The position numbers were made by a program, and so were the translations under genes. Below the pieces are notes generated by a model that had not been told where the DNA came from, made no database searches, and was given only the letters and a program-made list of their open reading frames with translations. Positions 19,188-28,900 of a stretch of 64,000 bases of DNA are shown here, piece by piece. Each line of letters opens with the position of its first letter. Positions within the stretch are counted from its first letter, which is position 1. The DNA comes from Nostoc sp. TCL26-01 (GTDB lineage: Bacteria; Cyanobacteriota; Cyanobacteriia; Cyanobacteriales; Nostocaceae): positions 3,690,001 to 3,754,000 of the forward strand of contig NZ_CP040297.1 in the NCBI RefSeq assembly GCF_013393945.1, written 5' to 3'.

Positions 19188-19380
19188 GGTTCTGTGATTT
19201 TTTCCCTCTGTGTTGTGAGACTTGGCTGGTGGCAATTGCTTAAAAGCTTGGTGGTTTTGTCGCATGAGCGCTCCAATAATACCCTTCCTGGTTTTGCTCT
19301 AAAATTACTTGCAAAACGAAGTCATAATGAGTATGATTTATTTAAAGAGAAGAAACAAAACTAGTTAGGCATTACTCCTC

Positions 19381-19644
19381 ATGGTTAGAGTACAAGAAAT
19401 TCCCTTAAATCAAATTCGGCGGCCATTACCCCGTGGTAACGATCCCAATAAAGTGCAAGCCCTGATGGAATCAATCGCCGCAATTGGACAGCAAGAACCC
19501 ATAGATGTCTTAGAGGTAGATGGACAATATTATGGCTTTTCTGGTTGTCATCGGTATGAAGCCTGCCAACGTTTAGGTAAAGAAACTATTTTAGCCAGAG
19601 TTCGCAAAGCTCCGCGTAGTGTTTTGCAGATGCACTTAGCGTAG
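19381..19644 (+). CDS. srx: Sulfiredoxin
   Basis: 87 residues. The catalytic motif FSGCHRYEACQRLGKETI matches sulfiredoxin (F-x-GCHR), and the N-terminal QEIPLNQIRRPLPRG fits the ParB-like fold shared by the family. Sulfiredoxin uses ATP to repair over-oxidised (sulfinic) 2-Cys peroxiredoxin. A ParB-like partition protein is excluded by the length and the GCHR motif. Directly followed by the Dps gene on the same strand (153 bases, repeat-filled), suggesting a peroxide-response neighbourhood though not clearly one operon. Confidence 0.88.
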   Translation: MVRVQEIPLNQIRRPLPRGNDPNKVQALMESIAAIGQQEPIDVLEVDGQYYGFSGCHRYEACQRLGKETILARVRKAPRSVLQMHLA

Positions 19645-19790
19645 AGAATAGGGAATGGGAGATGAGAGATAGGGGGATGGGGAGAGGGGGAGATGGGGTG
19701 AAAGAGTAATTAAGTAATTTTCTCCTTGTCTCCTTGTCTCCTTGTCCCCTCATCCCTCATGCCCAATTAATAATAATTACTCAGTTAGGA
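19645..19790. repeat. G-rich/CTCCTTGTC repeat between srx and dps
   Basis: GGGGGATGGGGAGAGGG-type low complexity, then TCTCCTTGTCTCCTTGTCTC, the same unit found in the 89-bp element. Confidence 0.7.
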
Positions 19791-19797
19791 GAAATTT

Positions 19798-20289
19798 ATG
19801 GCATCTCAAGGAACAATTAAGAATGTCAATATCGGCATTGATGAAGCTAGTAGAGCTAAAATTGCCGAAGGATTGTCTCGTTTGTTGGCTGACACCTACA
19901 CACTTTATTTGAAAACGCATAATTTTCATTGGAACGTCACTGGGCCGATGTTTCAAACGCTGCACCTGATGTTTGAAACCCAGTATACAGAATTAGCCTT
20001 AGCAGTGGACTTAATTGCGGAAAGAATCAGAGCGCTGGGTTATCCAGCACCAGGAACTTATAGCGAATATGCCAAACTGAGTTCGATTCCCGAAACCGCC
20101 GGCGTTCCCAAAGCCAAAGACATGATAAACCTGCTCGTGGAAGGACAAGAAGCCGTAGTTAGAACAGCACGCTCTATTTTTCCCATCGTTGATGAAGTAA
20201 ACGACGAACCCACTGCCGATTTACTAACTCAACGGATGCAAGTACATGAAAAAACCGCTTGGATGTTGAGAAGTTTGCTGGAAGAATAG
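19798..20289 (+). CDS. dps: Dps-family ferritin-like DNA/iron-storage protein
   Basis: 163 residues. Forms 12-mers that oxidise Fe2+ with peroxide and store it. The ferroxidase region is visible: [26 protein letters not shown] (iron ligand histidine and glutamate), [18 protein letters not shown] with D and E of the second site. The N-terminal tail is short, so DNA binding is uncertain. ATG 19798 follows TTAGGAGAAATTT, a strong ribosome site. Sulfiredoxin lies upstream. Confidence 0.9.
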   Translation: MASQGTIKNVNIGIDEASRAKIAEGLSRLLADTYTLYLKTHNFHWNVTGPMFQTLHLMFETQYTELALAVDLIAERIRALGYPAPGTYSEYAKLSSIPETAGVPKAKDMINLLVEGQEAVVRTARSIFPIVDEVNDEPTADLLTQRMQVHEKTAWMLRSLLEE

Positions 20290-20478
20290 GTACTGGGTAC
20301 TGGGGATTGGGTACTGGGTACTGGGCTACGGTGTATAAATAAGTATGGTCAATCTGGGTTTCAACTCTTCTAGTGGTTAAGTACTGGGTATGGAGAGAAA
20401 GAATAACTATTTTCTCCACCCAATCCCCAATCCCCAATCCCCAATCCCCAATCCCCTATTCCCTGTCACCTGTTCCCA
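20290..20478. repeat. Tandem G-rich and C-rich low-complexity repeats
   Basis: TACTGGGTACTGGGGATTGG-type units near 20290-20320 and CCCAATCCCCAATCCCCAAT units near 20418-20450 on the other side: an inverted pair of the same element. Confidence 0.75.
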
Positions 20479-21141
20479 ATGTCCGATTCCACGCAAAAGT
20501 TGCAAAATTTAATGCAGCAGGTAGGTATTACTAGTTTCAAAGCACTGAGTCGAACTGCTGGTGTTTCTGAACGTCAAATACTGCGGTTGCGCCAAGGCAA
20601 ACTAGAGCAGATGCGATTGGATGTACTGCTAAAGCTGGCGCAAGTACTACAGATACCCTTAAATGAATTATTAGATACTTTTTTAATACTCTCCACACCC
20701 CACACTCCACAGCAGACACCTGAAGAAATTGTGGATTTAAAAAAAGAGTACGATCGCTTACAGCTACAACTAGAACAACAGCGAGAAATATTACAGCAAG
20801 AATTCCAGCAGGCGAGTTTACAGCTGCTGGAATCTTTATTGTTACAGTGGCCGACAGTTGCCCAGAAAGCTCAAGAAAATCCCCAACTACCAGCAGTTAA
20901 GATCGTGCCTCTAGTGCAGAAATCTCTAGAAAAATTATGCCAAGCATGGGGAATAGAAGCGATCGCCCCAGTAGGATCTGAATTACCATATAATCCCCAA
21001 CTGCATCAATTAATGGACGGAACTGCACAACCCGGTGAAACTGTCAAAATACGCTACACTGGCTACCTTCAAGGTGAAAAGCTACTTTATCGCGCTCAGG
21101 TAATACCAATTCAAAATGACGCGACGCTCCTGCGTCGCTAA
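20479..21141 (+). CDS. Helix-turn-helix plus GrpE-like domain protein
   Basis: 220 residues. The N-terminus (about 10-62) is a helix-turn-helix: FKALSRTAGVSERQILRLRQGKLEQMRLDVLLKLAQVL, XRE-like. A coiled coil follows (EEIVDLKKEYDRLQLQLEQQREILQQEFQQA), then a C-terminal region with LWGIEAIAP-like QAWGIEAIAPVGSE and DGTAQPGETVKIRYTGY, which resembles the beta-wing of GrpE. Such fused proteins are known in cyanobacteria as HTH/GrpE-like; whether they exchange nucleotides on DnaK or act on DNA is unknown. The last residues, DATLLRR, come from a repeat (GACGCTCCTGCGTC), so the true end may have been earlier. ATG 20479. Confidence 0.65.
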   Translation: MSDSTQKLQNLMQQVGITSFKALSRTAGVSERQILRLRQGKLEQMRLDVLLKLAQVLQIPLNELLDTFLILSTPHTPQQTPEEIVDLKKEYDRLQLQLEQQREILQQEFQQASLQLLESLLLQWPTVAQKAQENPQLPAVKIVPLVQKSLEKLCQAWGIEAIAPVGSELPYNPQLHQLMDGTAQPGETVKIRYTGYLQGEKLLYRAQVIPIQNDATLLRR

Positions 21142-21172
21142 CGCTGCGCTAACAAAATTCAAAATTCAAAAT
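21117..21172. repeat. Dispersed repeat GCGACGCTCCTGCGTCGC with CAAAATTCAAAATT units
   Basis: GCGACGCTCCTGCGTCGC-type palindrome plus AT-rich CAAAATT units. It overlaps the end of the HTH/GrpE-like frame. Confidence 0.7.
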
Positions 21173-21243
21173 TAAGAAAGCCTGGTTTTACAAGAGTTTC
21201 CGTGTTCGGATCTGTATCAGATTTTTAGTGAATTGGTATGAGG

Positions 21244-21355
21244 GAGTACTGAGTAGTGACCAATGACCATTGACTAATGACTATTGACCATTGACTAATG
21301 ACTATTGACCAATGACCATTGACTAATGACCATTGACTATTGACTATTGACTAAT
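21244..21355. repeat. Heptamer repeat tract (ACCAATG/ACCATTG/ACTAATG units)
   Basis: About 16 seven-base units such as TTGACTA, ATGACTA and ATGACCA before the histidine kinase gene. Confidence 0.85.
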
Positions 21356-21413
21356 TTTGGGAATACTAAAACGAAGCTTTGGCTTCGGAGATAGTTGGTA
21401 ATCAGCCGCTTAA

Positions 21414-22970
21414 ATGCCCAATCACATGACTTCAAAAATGCAACAGGACAACCAAATCAATGAGTCTCTGAGCAAAATGCAGGAACTCACTAGTAATTGT
21501 CCAGATAGACACCAACAAAAGAATTTTTATGTCGCTTTTTTGCTCCAGTTACTAAATTTAGCTGATAGTCATACAGCAACATGGCTGCAACAAGCTTGTG
21601 CAGAATTAGAAACACAAGTGAAACAAAGTACTGAAGAACTAGCTCGAAGCAATGATACACTGCAAGCAGAAATTACTGAGCGAAAAAAAGTAGAAGCCCA
21701 ATTGCGATCGCAAGAGCAGTTTCTCCGTGGTGTCTTTGATGGATCTGAACACGCTATATTTGTAGTCGATGTTCTCAAAGATGGTAATTTTTGCTTTACG
21801 GGTTGGAATCAGGCTACGGAACGCGCTACAGGTATTAGTAATGCCAGAGTAATTGGTGCAACACCAGAAGATGTCTATGGTGAAATTGAAGGTGCATTAT
21901 TTTCTCAGAAGTACAGAAGATGTTTAGAGGCTGATGCTCCTATTACTTATGAAGAATGCTTGATGATGAATAATCAAGAAACTTGGTGGTTAACTACAAT
22001 TAATCCACTCAAGGATAGTGAGGAGAAAATTTATCGGTTGGTCGGAACTACATTAGAAATTAGCGATCGCAAACAGACAGAAATTCAGTTAAACCGCCAA
22101 AAAAAAGCATTAGAAACCACTCTCAAGGAACTCCAGCGAACTCAGATGCAGCTAATACAAAGCGAAAAAATGTCTAGTTTGGGGCAATTGGTAGCTGGTG
22201 TTGCTCACGAAATCAACAATCCTGTTAATTTTATTTATGGTAATTTGACCCATGCTGATGAATACATTCAAGACTTATTATTTATAGTACAAACATATCA
22301 ACAAGCCTATCCTCATCCTGTAGCAACAATAGAAGAATTAGCACAAGATATCGACATAGAATTTCTCATCCAAGACTTGCCACAGCTACTTAACTCAATG
22401 AAAATTGGCGCGCAACGGATTCGAGAAATCGTCATATCCCTACGTACTTTTTCTCGCATGGATGAAGCAGAGATGAAAGAGGTAAATATTCATGAGGGCA
22501 TTGATAGTACTTTAATGATTTTGGAACATCGGCTGAAGGCTACATCTCATCGCTGTGAGATTCAGGTAATCAAGGAATATGACGATTTACCTTTAGTAGA
22601 ATGTTATCCTGGACAACTTAACCAAGTCTTTATGAACATCTTGGCAAATGCGATCGATACTCTAGAAGAGTCAATTGGAAAAAAATCAGAACTATTGACT
22701 CAACCACAAATTTATATTCAGACTCAAAAAATCCCGCCCCATCACCTATCTATATGTATTGCTGATAATGGTGCAGGGATGACAGAAGCAGTTAAGCAAC
22801 GACTGTTTGATCCTTTTTTTACTACTAAAGCAATTGGTAAAGGTACGGGGATGGGACTATCTATTAGCTACCAAATTATTTCTGAAAGACATGGTGGAAC
22901 ATTGGAATGTATTTCACAGTTAGGAAGTGGTAGTAAATTTGTGATTACTATTCCTCTACGCCAAGGGTAA
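21414..22970 (+). CDS. PAS-domain sensor histidine kinase
   Basis: 518 residues, soluble. After a coiled coil (about residues 55-100) comes one PAS domain (about 102-220; LRGVFDGSEHAIFVVD, WNQATERATGI, WLTTINPLKD). A second coil leads to the HisKA region with the phosphoacceptor GQLVAGVAHEINNPVNFIYG (His near 266). The HATPase_c domain is complete: NQVFMNILANAIDTL (N box), IADNGAGM (G1), FDPFFTTKAIGKGTGMGLSIS (F and G2 boxes) and GSGSKFVITIPL. It is cytoplasmic and orphan: no linked response regulator on the same strand. ATG 21414; ATG 21426 is another choice. Confidence 0.9.
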   Translation: MPNHMTSKMQQDNQINESLSKMQELTSNCPDRHQQKNFYVAFLLQLLNLADSHTATWLQQACAELETQVKQSTEELARSNDTLQAEITERKKVEAQLRSQEQFLRGVFDGSEHAIFVVDVLKDGNFCFTGWNQATERATGISNARVIGATPEDVYGEIEGALFSQKYRRCLEADAPITYEECLMMNNQETWWLTTINPLKDSEEKIYRLVGTTLEISDRKQTEIQLNRQKKALETTLKELQRTQMQLIQSEKMSSLGQLVAGVAHEINNPVNFIYGNLTHADEYIQDLLFIVQTYQQAYPHPVATIEELAQDIDIEFLIQDLPQLLNSMKIGAQRIREIVISLRTFSRMDEAEMKEVNIHEGIDSTLMILEHRLKATSHRCEIQVIKEYDDLPLVECYPGQLNQVFMNILANAIDTLEESIGKKSELLTQPQIYIQTQKIPPHHLSICIADNGAGMTEAVKQRLFDPFFTTKAIGKGTGMGLSISYQIISERHGGTLECISQLGSGSKFVITIPLRQG

Positions 22971-23371
22971 AGGTTCCTCATGAAAAACGAGCTTTATACA
23001 TGAAAAAAGTTTTCTGCAATACTTTTTTGTCGCAATAGATTAGATGCAAACTAATCTCTAATTAATTTACCAAAAATCTAGATTTTTGGTATGAGAGATA
23101 CAAAATTATCTTGAGGAATTAAGTTATGTTCATAGACCTTACCTGATGATTACTATTTTCTTAGATACTATGAAATACCAGTTTTTTACTAACTAGTTAT
23201 CAAAATTCTCGATTGTATGTTTGAGATAGCAAGTCTTGAGAGTGAAGATATTCCTGTAATCTCAAATCATACTACCTATTTTAACTGGGTATTATTACTA
23301 AAATATCCACCTTGCTATATAATATTAGCAAATTTAGTACATTCTATTACAACACTTTGGTGAAAAACACT
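22971..23371. other. AT-rich gap between histidine kinase and STAS gene
   Basis: No gene or repeat family recognised over about 400 bases; the ATG-proximal part must hold the STAS promoter, and the frame of the STAS gene is open upstream to 23312. Confidence 0.5.
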
Positions 23372-23698
23372 ATGAATCAGCAAGTACAAGTTATTAAACT
23401 CAGTGGCATCATCAACACAACTAACTCACAAGATTTGCGAGAGAAAATTACACATCTGCTCAATAGTGGGGTAAATATTGTTTTAGTAGACTGTCAAGAT
23501 GTAACTTTTATGGATAGTTCGGCGTTGGGCGCTTTGGTATTAGCATTTAAAACATTAAGAGCCGCAGGAACAAAGTTATTTTTGTGTTCAATTAATGAAC
23601 AGGTACGAATATTATTTGAATTGACGGGGATGGATAAGGTGTTTGAAATATTTAAAAGTCAAGATGAATTTAATCAAGTCATCCTCTCTAAAAATTAA
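23372..23698 (+). CDS. STAS-domain anti-sigma-factor-antagonist-like protein
   Basis: 108 residues: VIKLSGIINTTNSQDLREKI, then the phospho-site strand VLVDCQDVTFMDSSALGALVLA, FLCSINEQVRILFELTGMDKVFEIF. The serine in DSSALG is the expected phosphorylated residue in SpoIIAA/RsbV-type antagonists. Start ATG 23372 (MNQQVQVIK) rather than 23312, since homologues begin near there. In partner switching, an anti-sigma kinase phosphorylates it and a PP2C phosphatase dephosphorylates it. Such a phosphatase is the next, convergent gene, whose end overlaps this one by four bases. Confidence 0.9.
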   Translation: MNQQVQVIKLSGIINTTNSQDLREKITHLLNSGVNIVLVDCQDVTFMDSSALGALVLAFKTLRAAGTKLFLCSINEQVRILFELTGMDKVFEIFKSQDEFNQVILSKN

Positions 23699-24831
23699 TC
23701 AAACTTAACTTGTAGGATTGATAAATCATCTTCAAAGATATCTTTATAGTTCAAGGCTGTGAGAAAATTCAATACATGATCAAGTTGGTAATCAATACTA
23801 TTGTGTACGCTAGCAAGTATCTGAATAAAAGCATCTAAACTCCAAAGTTTGCCGTCTGATTTAGTGATTTCATAAGCCCCATCACTAAAGATATACAGAC
23901 TACTCAATCTTTCTACCTCACAATAGGCATCAACATATTGCGCTTCTGGAAACATACCAACTGGCATTCCAGGTGTCCTTAAAAGTTGAACTTCTGTACT
24001 AGTTGGGGATGTTCCAGAGATCAAGATTGCTGGTGGATGACCAGCGCTAGAGTAAGTCAACTGCCGACTAACACAGTTATAAACACCGTACCAAATAGTG
24101 AAGTATTTGTCATTTTGATAGTTCATTTGAAATGTTTCATTTAAACTTCTTAATACATCACTGGGTTGGTAGTAATTTAAACCTTTGAGCGCACGAGAAC
24201 GCAGCAAATTAAGCACGGAAATCGAAGGTAAGGCGGCTTTGAGTCCATGTCCAGCAGTATCTAGCAAGTAGATAGCTAAAGAATCGTCATCTAGCCAGTA
24301 ATAATCGAAACAATCACCGCCGAGTTGACGAGAAGGAATGAAGCGAGAATTGATACTGATGGGTTCTGTGATGGGTAGAGGTAAAAGCGATCGCACATAT
24401 TCTGCTGCTTCGGCGAGTTCTTCTTCTAACAGCAGCTTTTGGGTTTGTAAATCTTTACTTACTTGATGCAGTCTCAACCCGGCTCGGACTCTGGCTTGCA
24501 GTTCGTTTTGCTCAATGGGTTTGGTGATAAAATCATCAGCACCAGCATCTAAGCCTTTGACGCGATCGGCAACGGAATCTAAAGATGTTAATAAAATAAA
24601 GAATGTGGTAGATAAATTGGCATCTGTCTTGATGCGATGACAGACTTCTAACCCATTTAATCCTGGCATAATCCAGTCACAAATGATCAGTGCTGGACTG
24701 CAAGCGATCGCCTGGGTTATTCCCTCTTCACCATTACTAGCAGCAACTACTTGATACCCCTGTTTTTGCAGAATTCTTTTTAGTAGTGTTTGGATTGATA
24801 AATCATCATCGATTACTAGTATTTGAAACAT
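23695..24831 (-). CDS. Response regulator with PP2C (SpoIIE/RsbU-type) phosphatase
   Basis: 378 residues. N-terminal receiver (1-120): LVIDDDLSIQTLL, the phosphoryl aspartate in ICDWIMPGLNG and the ITKPIEQNELQARV lysine region. After a coiled coil (about 125-145) comes a SpoIIE-type PP2C domain: SRQLGGDCFDYYWLDDDSLAIYLLDTAGHGLKAAL with metal aspartates, YSSAGHPPAIL, GMPVGMF, LYIFSDGAYE. Phosphorylation by an unidentified histidine kinase probably controls dephosphorylation of a STAS antagonist. It faces the STAS gene tail to tail, overlapping by four bases. The PAS histidine kinase is upstream of the STAS gene. Confidence 0.92.
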   Translation of the reverse strand: MFQILVIDDDLSIQTLLKRILQKQGYQVVAASNGEEGITQAIACSPALIICDWIMPGLNGLEVCHRIKTDANLSTTFFILLTSLDSVADRVKGLDAGADDFITKPIEQNELQARVRAGLRLHQVSKDLQTQKLLLEEELAEAAEYVRSLLPLPITEPISINSRFIPSRQLGGDCFDYYWLDDDSLAIYLLDTAGHGLKAALPSISVLNLLRSRALKGLNYYQPSDVLRSLNETFQMNYQNDKYFTIWYGVYNCVSRQLTYSSAGHPPAILISGTSPTSTEVQLLRTPGMPVGMFPEAQYVDAYCEVERLSSLYIFSDGAYEITKSDGKLWSLDAFIQILASVHNSIDYQLDHVLNFLTALNYKDIFEDDLSILQVKFD

Positions 24832-25055
24832 AAAAAATTTAGCAAAAAACTAATGCGTAATTAGTTATTAAAAATAATTATTAAAATATGATAAGTAATA
24901 ATAATGTTTAAGTATTACCTTCAAAGCAATAATACTCAATATTTTCTAATTATTTATCGATTACAGCAAATTTTCTCCAAAATTGCATATAAGACTTCTT
25001 CTTGCCCACTCCCCACCCACGCCCATCAGTTCAAAAACTAAACAAAATACCTATA
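24832..25055. other. AT-rich gap, no feature
   Basis: Contains TAATAATTATTAAAATATGAT runs; no gene or repeat seen. Confidence 0.5.
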
Positions 25056-25823
25056 CTATGGTGGTGCAAGGGGATTCAACCACAACAGCAGAGAACGGTT
25101 TAGCTGATTTAAGTCACGGTAGACTTCTTGCTTAAACCATTGTCCTAGCGCATCAAAGGGAGTGAATGAAGTTCCGGGTTGCCACTTGACATCTTGTCCC
25201 AATGGTGTGGTGTGGGTTCCCGGCAAGGTTTGAGTTGTCACCATGTCCGGAAAGCGTGCTTGTAAGATTTTGGTTAAAGCTGCTGATTGGTCGAGGTTAT
25301 CGTTATTAAATTTGATTAATAGGTTGCGCCGGACATCATATTTTTCCTTTACTAGTTTGTTGGTTTCTGTGGGGGAAGGGGTAAACTCAATCGCTAAGGT
25401 ATTGTTGAACTGTTCCACCAAGGGTATGGCATCCTTGGCAGCATAATTGTTGAAAGAGATTAAGATATTTCCGGCGCGTTCCACAGAAAAGAGACTACCG
25501 ATAAGCAGGTGGAGTTTACACCCCATGCTATGTCCAATTCCATAAGTAGGTAGATACAGCTTACGTAATGTGCCAGAGTCGTGTAATCGCTCTAGGGTAC
25601 GTTCAAAATTTAGGAGTACAGAATCAGCGATCGCAATATGATCGAGAGTATTGACGAATGGTGTGGCAATAATCGCATATCCTTTATTTGCCAGTTGTTC
25701 TAGCAACCAACGATAGGTTAGATGGGGTGCAGTGGCAACAAATGCACCCCCCAAAAAATGAATGACCCCAATAGGATTTGGGGGAATTAGTACCCAGTTA
25801 CCTCTAATTTCTTTCCAGTCCAT
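25056..25823 (-). CDS. DUF1350 alpha/beta-hydrolase-like protein
   Basis: 255 residues. Family marks: WKEIRGNWVLIPPNPIGVIHFLGGAF at the N-terminus, LGGAFVATAPHLTYRWLLEQL, FERTLERLH and GIGHSMGCKLHLLI. DUF1350 proteins occur in cyanobacteria and plastids and adopt an alpha/beta-hydrolase fold; the GHSMG nucleophile elbow is intact, so a serine hydrolase is plausible. Substrate unknown. Single gene; the divergent RTX nuclease starts 176 bases away. ATG 25823. Confidence 0.85.
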   Translation of the reverse strand: MDWKEIRGNWVLIPPNPIGVIHFLGGAFVATAPHLTYRWLLEQLANKGYAIIATPFVNTLDHIAIADSVLLNFERTLERLHDSGTLRKLYLPTYGIGHSMGCKLHLLIGSLFSVERAGNILISFNNYAAKDAIPLVEQFNNTLAIEFTPSPTETNKLVKEKYDVRRNLLIKFNNDNLDQSAALTKILQARFPDMVTTQTLPGTHTTPLGQDVKWQPGTSFTPFDALGQWFKQEVYRDLNQLNRSLLLWLNPLAPP

Positions 25824-25999
25824 GCTTGTGAGCGATCGCTTGATTCACACTTCTTTATATTAGACTGGGGATTGAGCATAGAGCAGGAAGTATTTAAATT
25901 TAAAAACAGCCTTAAACTTAACATTACTCAACCTTTATCTAGGCATAGTCCAAACCTCGTATGAATGCTGGTATTTGCTAATATTTATAGAGGTTGAAT

Positions 26000-28900
26000 A
26001 TGCCAGCAGTTAATCTGGGCAATCCTTACAGCCAAAATTTTGATACATTAGCTAACACTGGTACTGGAAATACCTGGACTGATGACAGCACGATTACAGG
26101 ATGGTATTCCAGCAGAGTTACATACAATGCTGGTACTGGTTCTAATAATGCAGGTGCATTGTACAGTTTTGGTAGTACTTCTGCAACAGACAGAGCATTA
26201 GGTGGAGTTGCTTCTAATGGTACAGGAACAATTCTTTGGGGTGTGCGCTTCGTTAACAACACTGCTAATACAGTTACATCTCTGGATATTAGTTACATCG
26301 GTGAGCAGTGGCGGACTGGTGGTGTTAGTAACTCTACAACCCCCAGTGAGGAGCAAAAACTAGATTTTGGTTATCAAGTTGGTGCTACTAGCCTAACTAG
26401 CGGAAATTGGAATGATTTCGATAATCTGGATTTTACTAGCCCAATTTTTAACACTATTAGTCCTAGCGCCTTGGATGGGAATTTAGCCGCTAACCGGACT
26501 GTGTTATCTTCCACTGTGAGTGGGCTAAATATTGCTCCTGGTCAAGAAATTTGGCTACGCTGGAGTGACATGAACGATGCTAATAATGACCACGGTTTAG
26601 GAATTGATGACCTTTCCGTAACTGCTAGTTTTGCATCTGGGGGAAATCCCACACCGACAGTGACAATTCAAGCAATTGATGCTGAAGCTTCAGAAACTGA
26701 CAATAATCCGGGAATATTGAGAATTAGTCGGACTGGTGATACTACTACAGATTTAACTGTTAATTATGCGATCGCTACTGGTGCAGGACAAGCAGATAAT
26801 ACAGATTACACACCCAGTTTGACGGGAACTGCTGTCATACTGGCAAATCAATCTTTTGTCGATATTACTGTCACACCAGTTGATGATACCTTAGTGGAAG
26901 GGAATGAAACTGTCACCTTAAATTTAATCGATGGCAGTAATTATGATTTGGGTAGTGGCAATACAGCCACCGTCACAATTACTGATAACGATACCGCACC
27001 TGTACCTGTAGTGCGAATTCATGATATCCAAGGTGCTAGTCACATTTCGCCGTTAGTTGGGCAAACAGTCACCAATGTCGCTGGCATAGTCACAGCCATA
27101 CTTGCTACAGGCAGTAGTCGTGGTTTTTACTTACAAGACCCCAACCCAGATAATAATGATGCCACCTCAGAAGGTATTTTTGTATTTCTGGGCAACTCTA
27201 GTATTGCCAATCCCACAGTTGGTCAATCTGTACAGGTGACAGGCAGAGTTGATGAATTTCGTCCAGGAAATGACAACGAGAATCTGACCATAACTCAAAT
27301 TAATACTACCATTGGCGGTGGTGCAGTGAGTGCGATCGCTTCTCTAGGAACCATCACCCCTACAATTATTGGTGCAGGAGGCCGCACTCCCCCCACTCAA
27401 ATCATCAACAACGACTTTACCACCACTAGTAATGTGGAAACTGGCGGTGATTTCGACCCAGCCGTGGAGGGAATTGATTTTTACGAAAGTTTAGAGGGGA
27501 CTTTAGTCGAGATTCCCAATCCTGTTGCAGTGAGTCCAACTAATAATTTCGGGGAAATTTGGGTCTTAAGTAATAGCGGTACAGGTGCTACAGGGCTTAA
27601 TGCCAGAGGTAGTATCTTGATTAATCCAGACGACTTTAACCCAGAACGTATCCAAATTGATGATACTCTGACCCCCGGCTCACCTTCACCTTCAGTTGAT
27701 GTCGGCGCTCAATTAAACAACGTCACTGGAGTCATTAGCTATAGCTTTGATAACTATGAAGTCCTAGCAACCTCACCCACCACAGTTGCTACTCCTAGTA
27801 CCCTGCAAAAAGAAGTTACCAACTTAACCAGCACAGATGCAGACAAGCTGACAGTTGCCACCTTCAACGTCGAAAACCTTGACCCTAATGATGGTAGTGC
27901 CAAATTTAGCGCCTTGGCTGACCGGATTGTCAATAATCTGCGATCGCCTGATATTATCTCTTTAGAAGAAATTCAAGACAACAATGGCCCAACCAATAAC
28001 GGTGTAGTTGATGCCAATGTCACATTCGAGACTTTAATTGCTACCATTGCGGCGGCTGGAGGGCCTACCTACGAATATCGCCAAATTAATCCCCAAAATA
28101 ATCAAGATGGTGGTGAACCAGGGGGTAACATCCGGGTTGGTTTCTTGTTTAACCCTAACCGTGTCAGTTTCGTAGATGTTGCTGGTGGTGGTACGACTGT
28201 TGATACCACCGTTACCAATGTTAATGGTTCTCCTCAACTTTCCTCTAGTCCTGGGCGGATTGTTGACACCGACTTGTCTAATGGAGATGCTTTTACTAGT
28301 AGCCGTAAACCCTTAGTTGGTGAATTCCTCTTTAACGGTAATCGCGTATTTGTCATCGGCAATCACTTTAACTCTAAAGGTGGCGACCAACCCTTATTTG
28401 GACGCTTCCAACCGCCTACCCTCTCCTCAGAAGTGCAACGCTTACAACAAGCCGAGGAAGTGAAGAATTTTGTGGCAGAAATTCTCACCATAGACCCCAA
28501 TGCTAATGTAGTTGTGGCTGGAGATTTTAATGATTTTCAATTTTCCGCACCTTTAGCAGTTCTGGAAAGTGGTGGGTTAAATAACTTAATTAATACTCTC
28601 CCAGCCAGTGAGCGCTATACTTACAACTTCCAAGGTAATGCTCAAGTACTAGACCATATCCTAGTCAGCAATAATCTCAGCACCAAAGCTGAATTTGATG
28701 TTGTCCACGTCAACGCCGAATTTTCTGACCAAGTGAGTGACCATGATCCCTCAGTTAGTCGCTTTTACCTGCCCATTATCATTAACGGTACAGCTAACGC
28801 TGATAATTTAGTCGGGACTAGCCGCAATGAATTGATTAATGCTTTAGCTGGGGATGACTTCGTTGCTGGTGGTAGTGGTAACGATACCATTAACGGTGGT

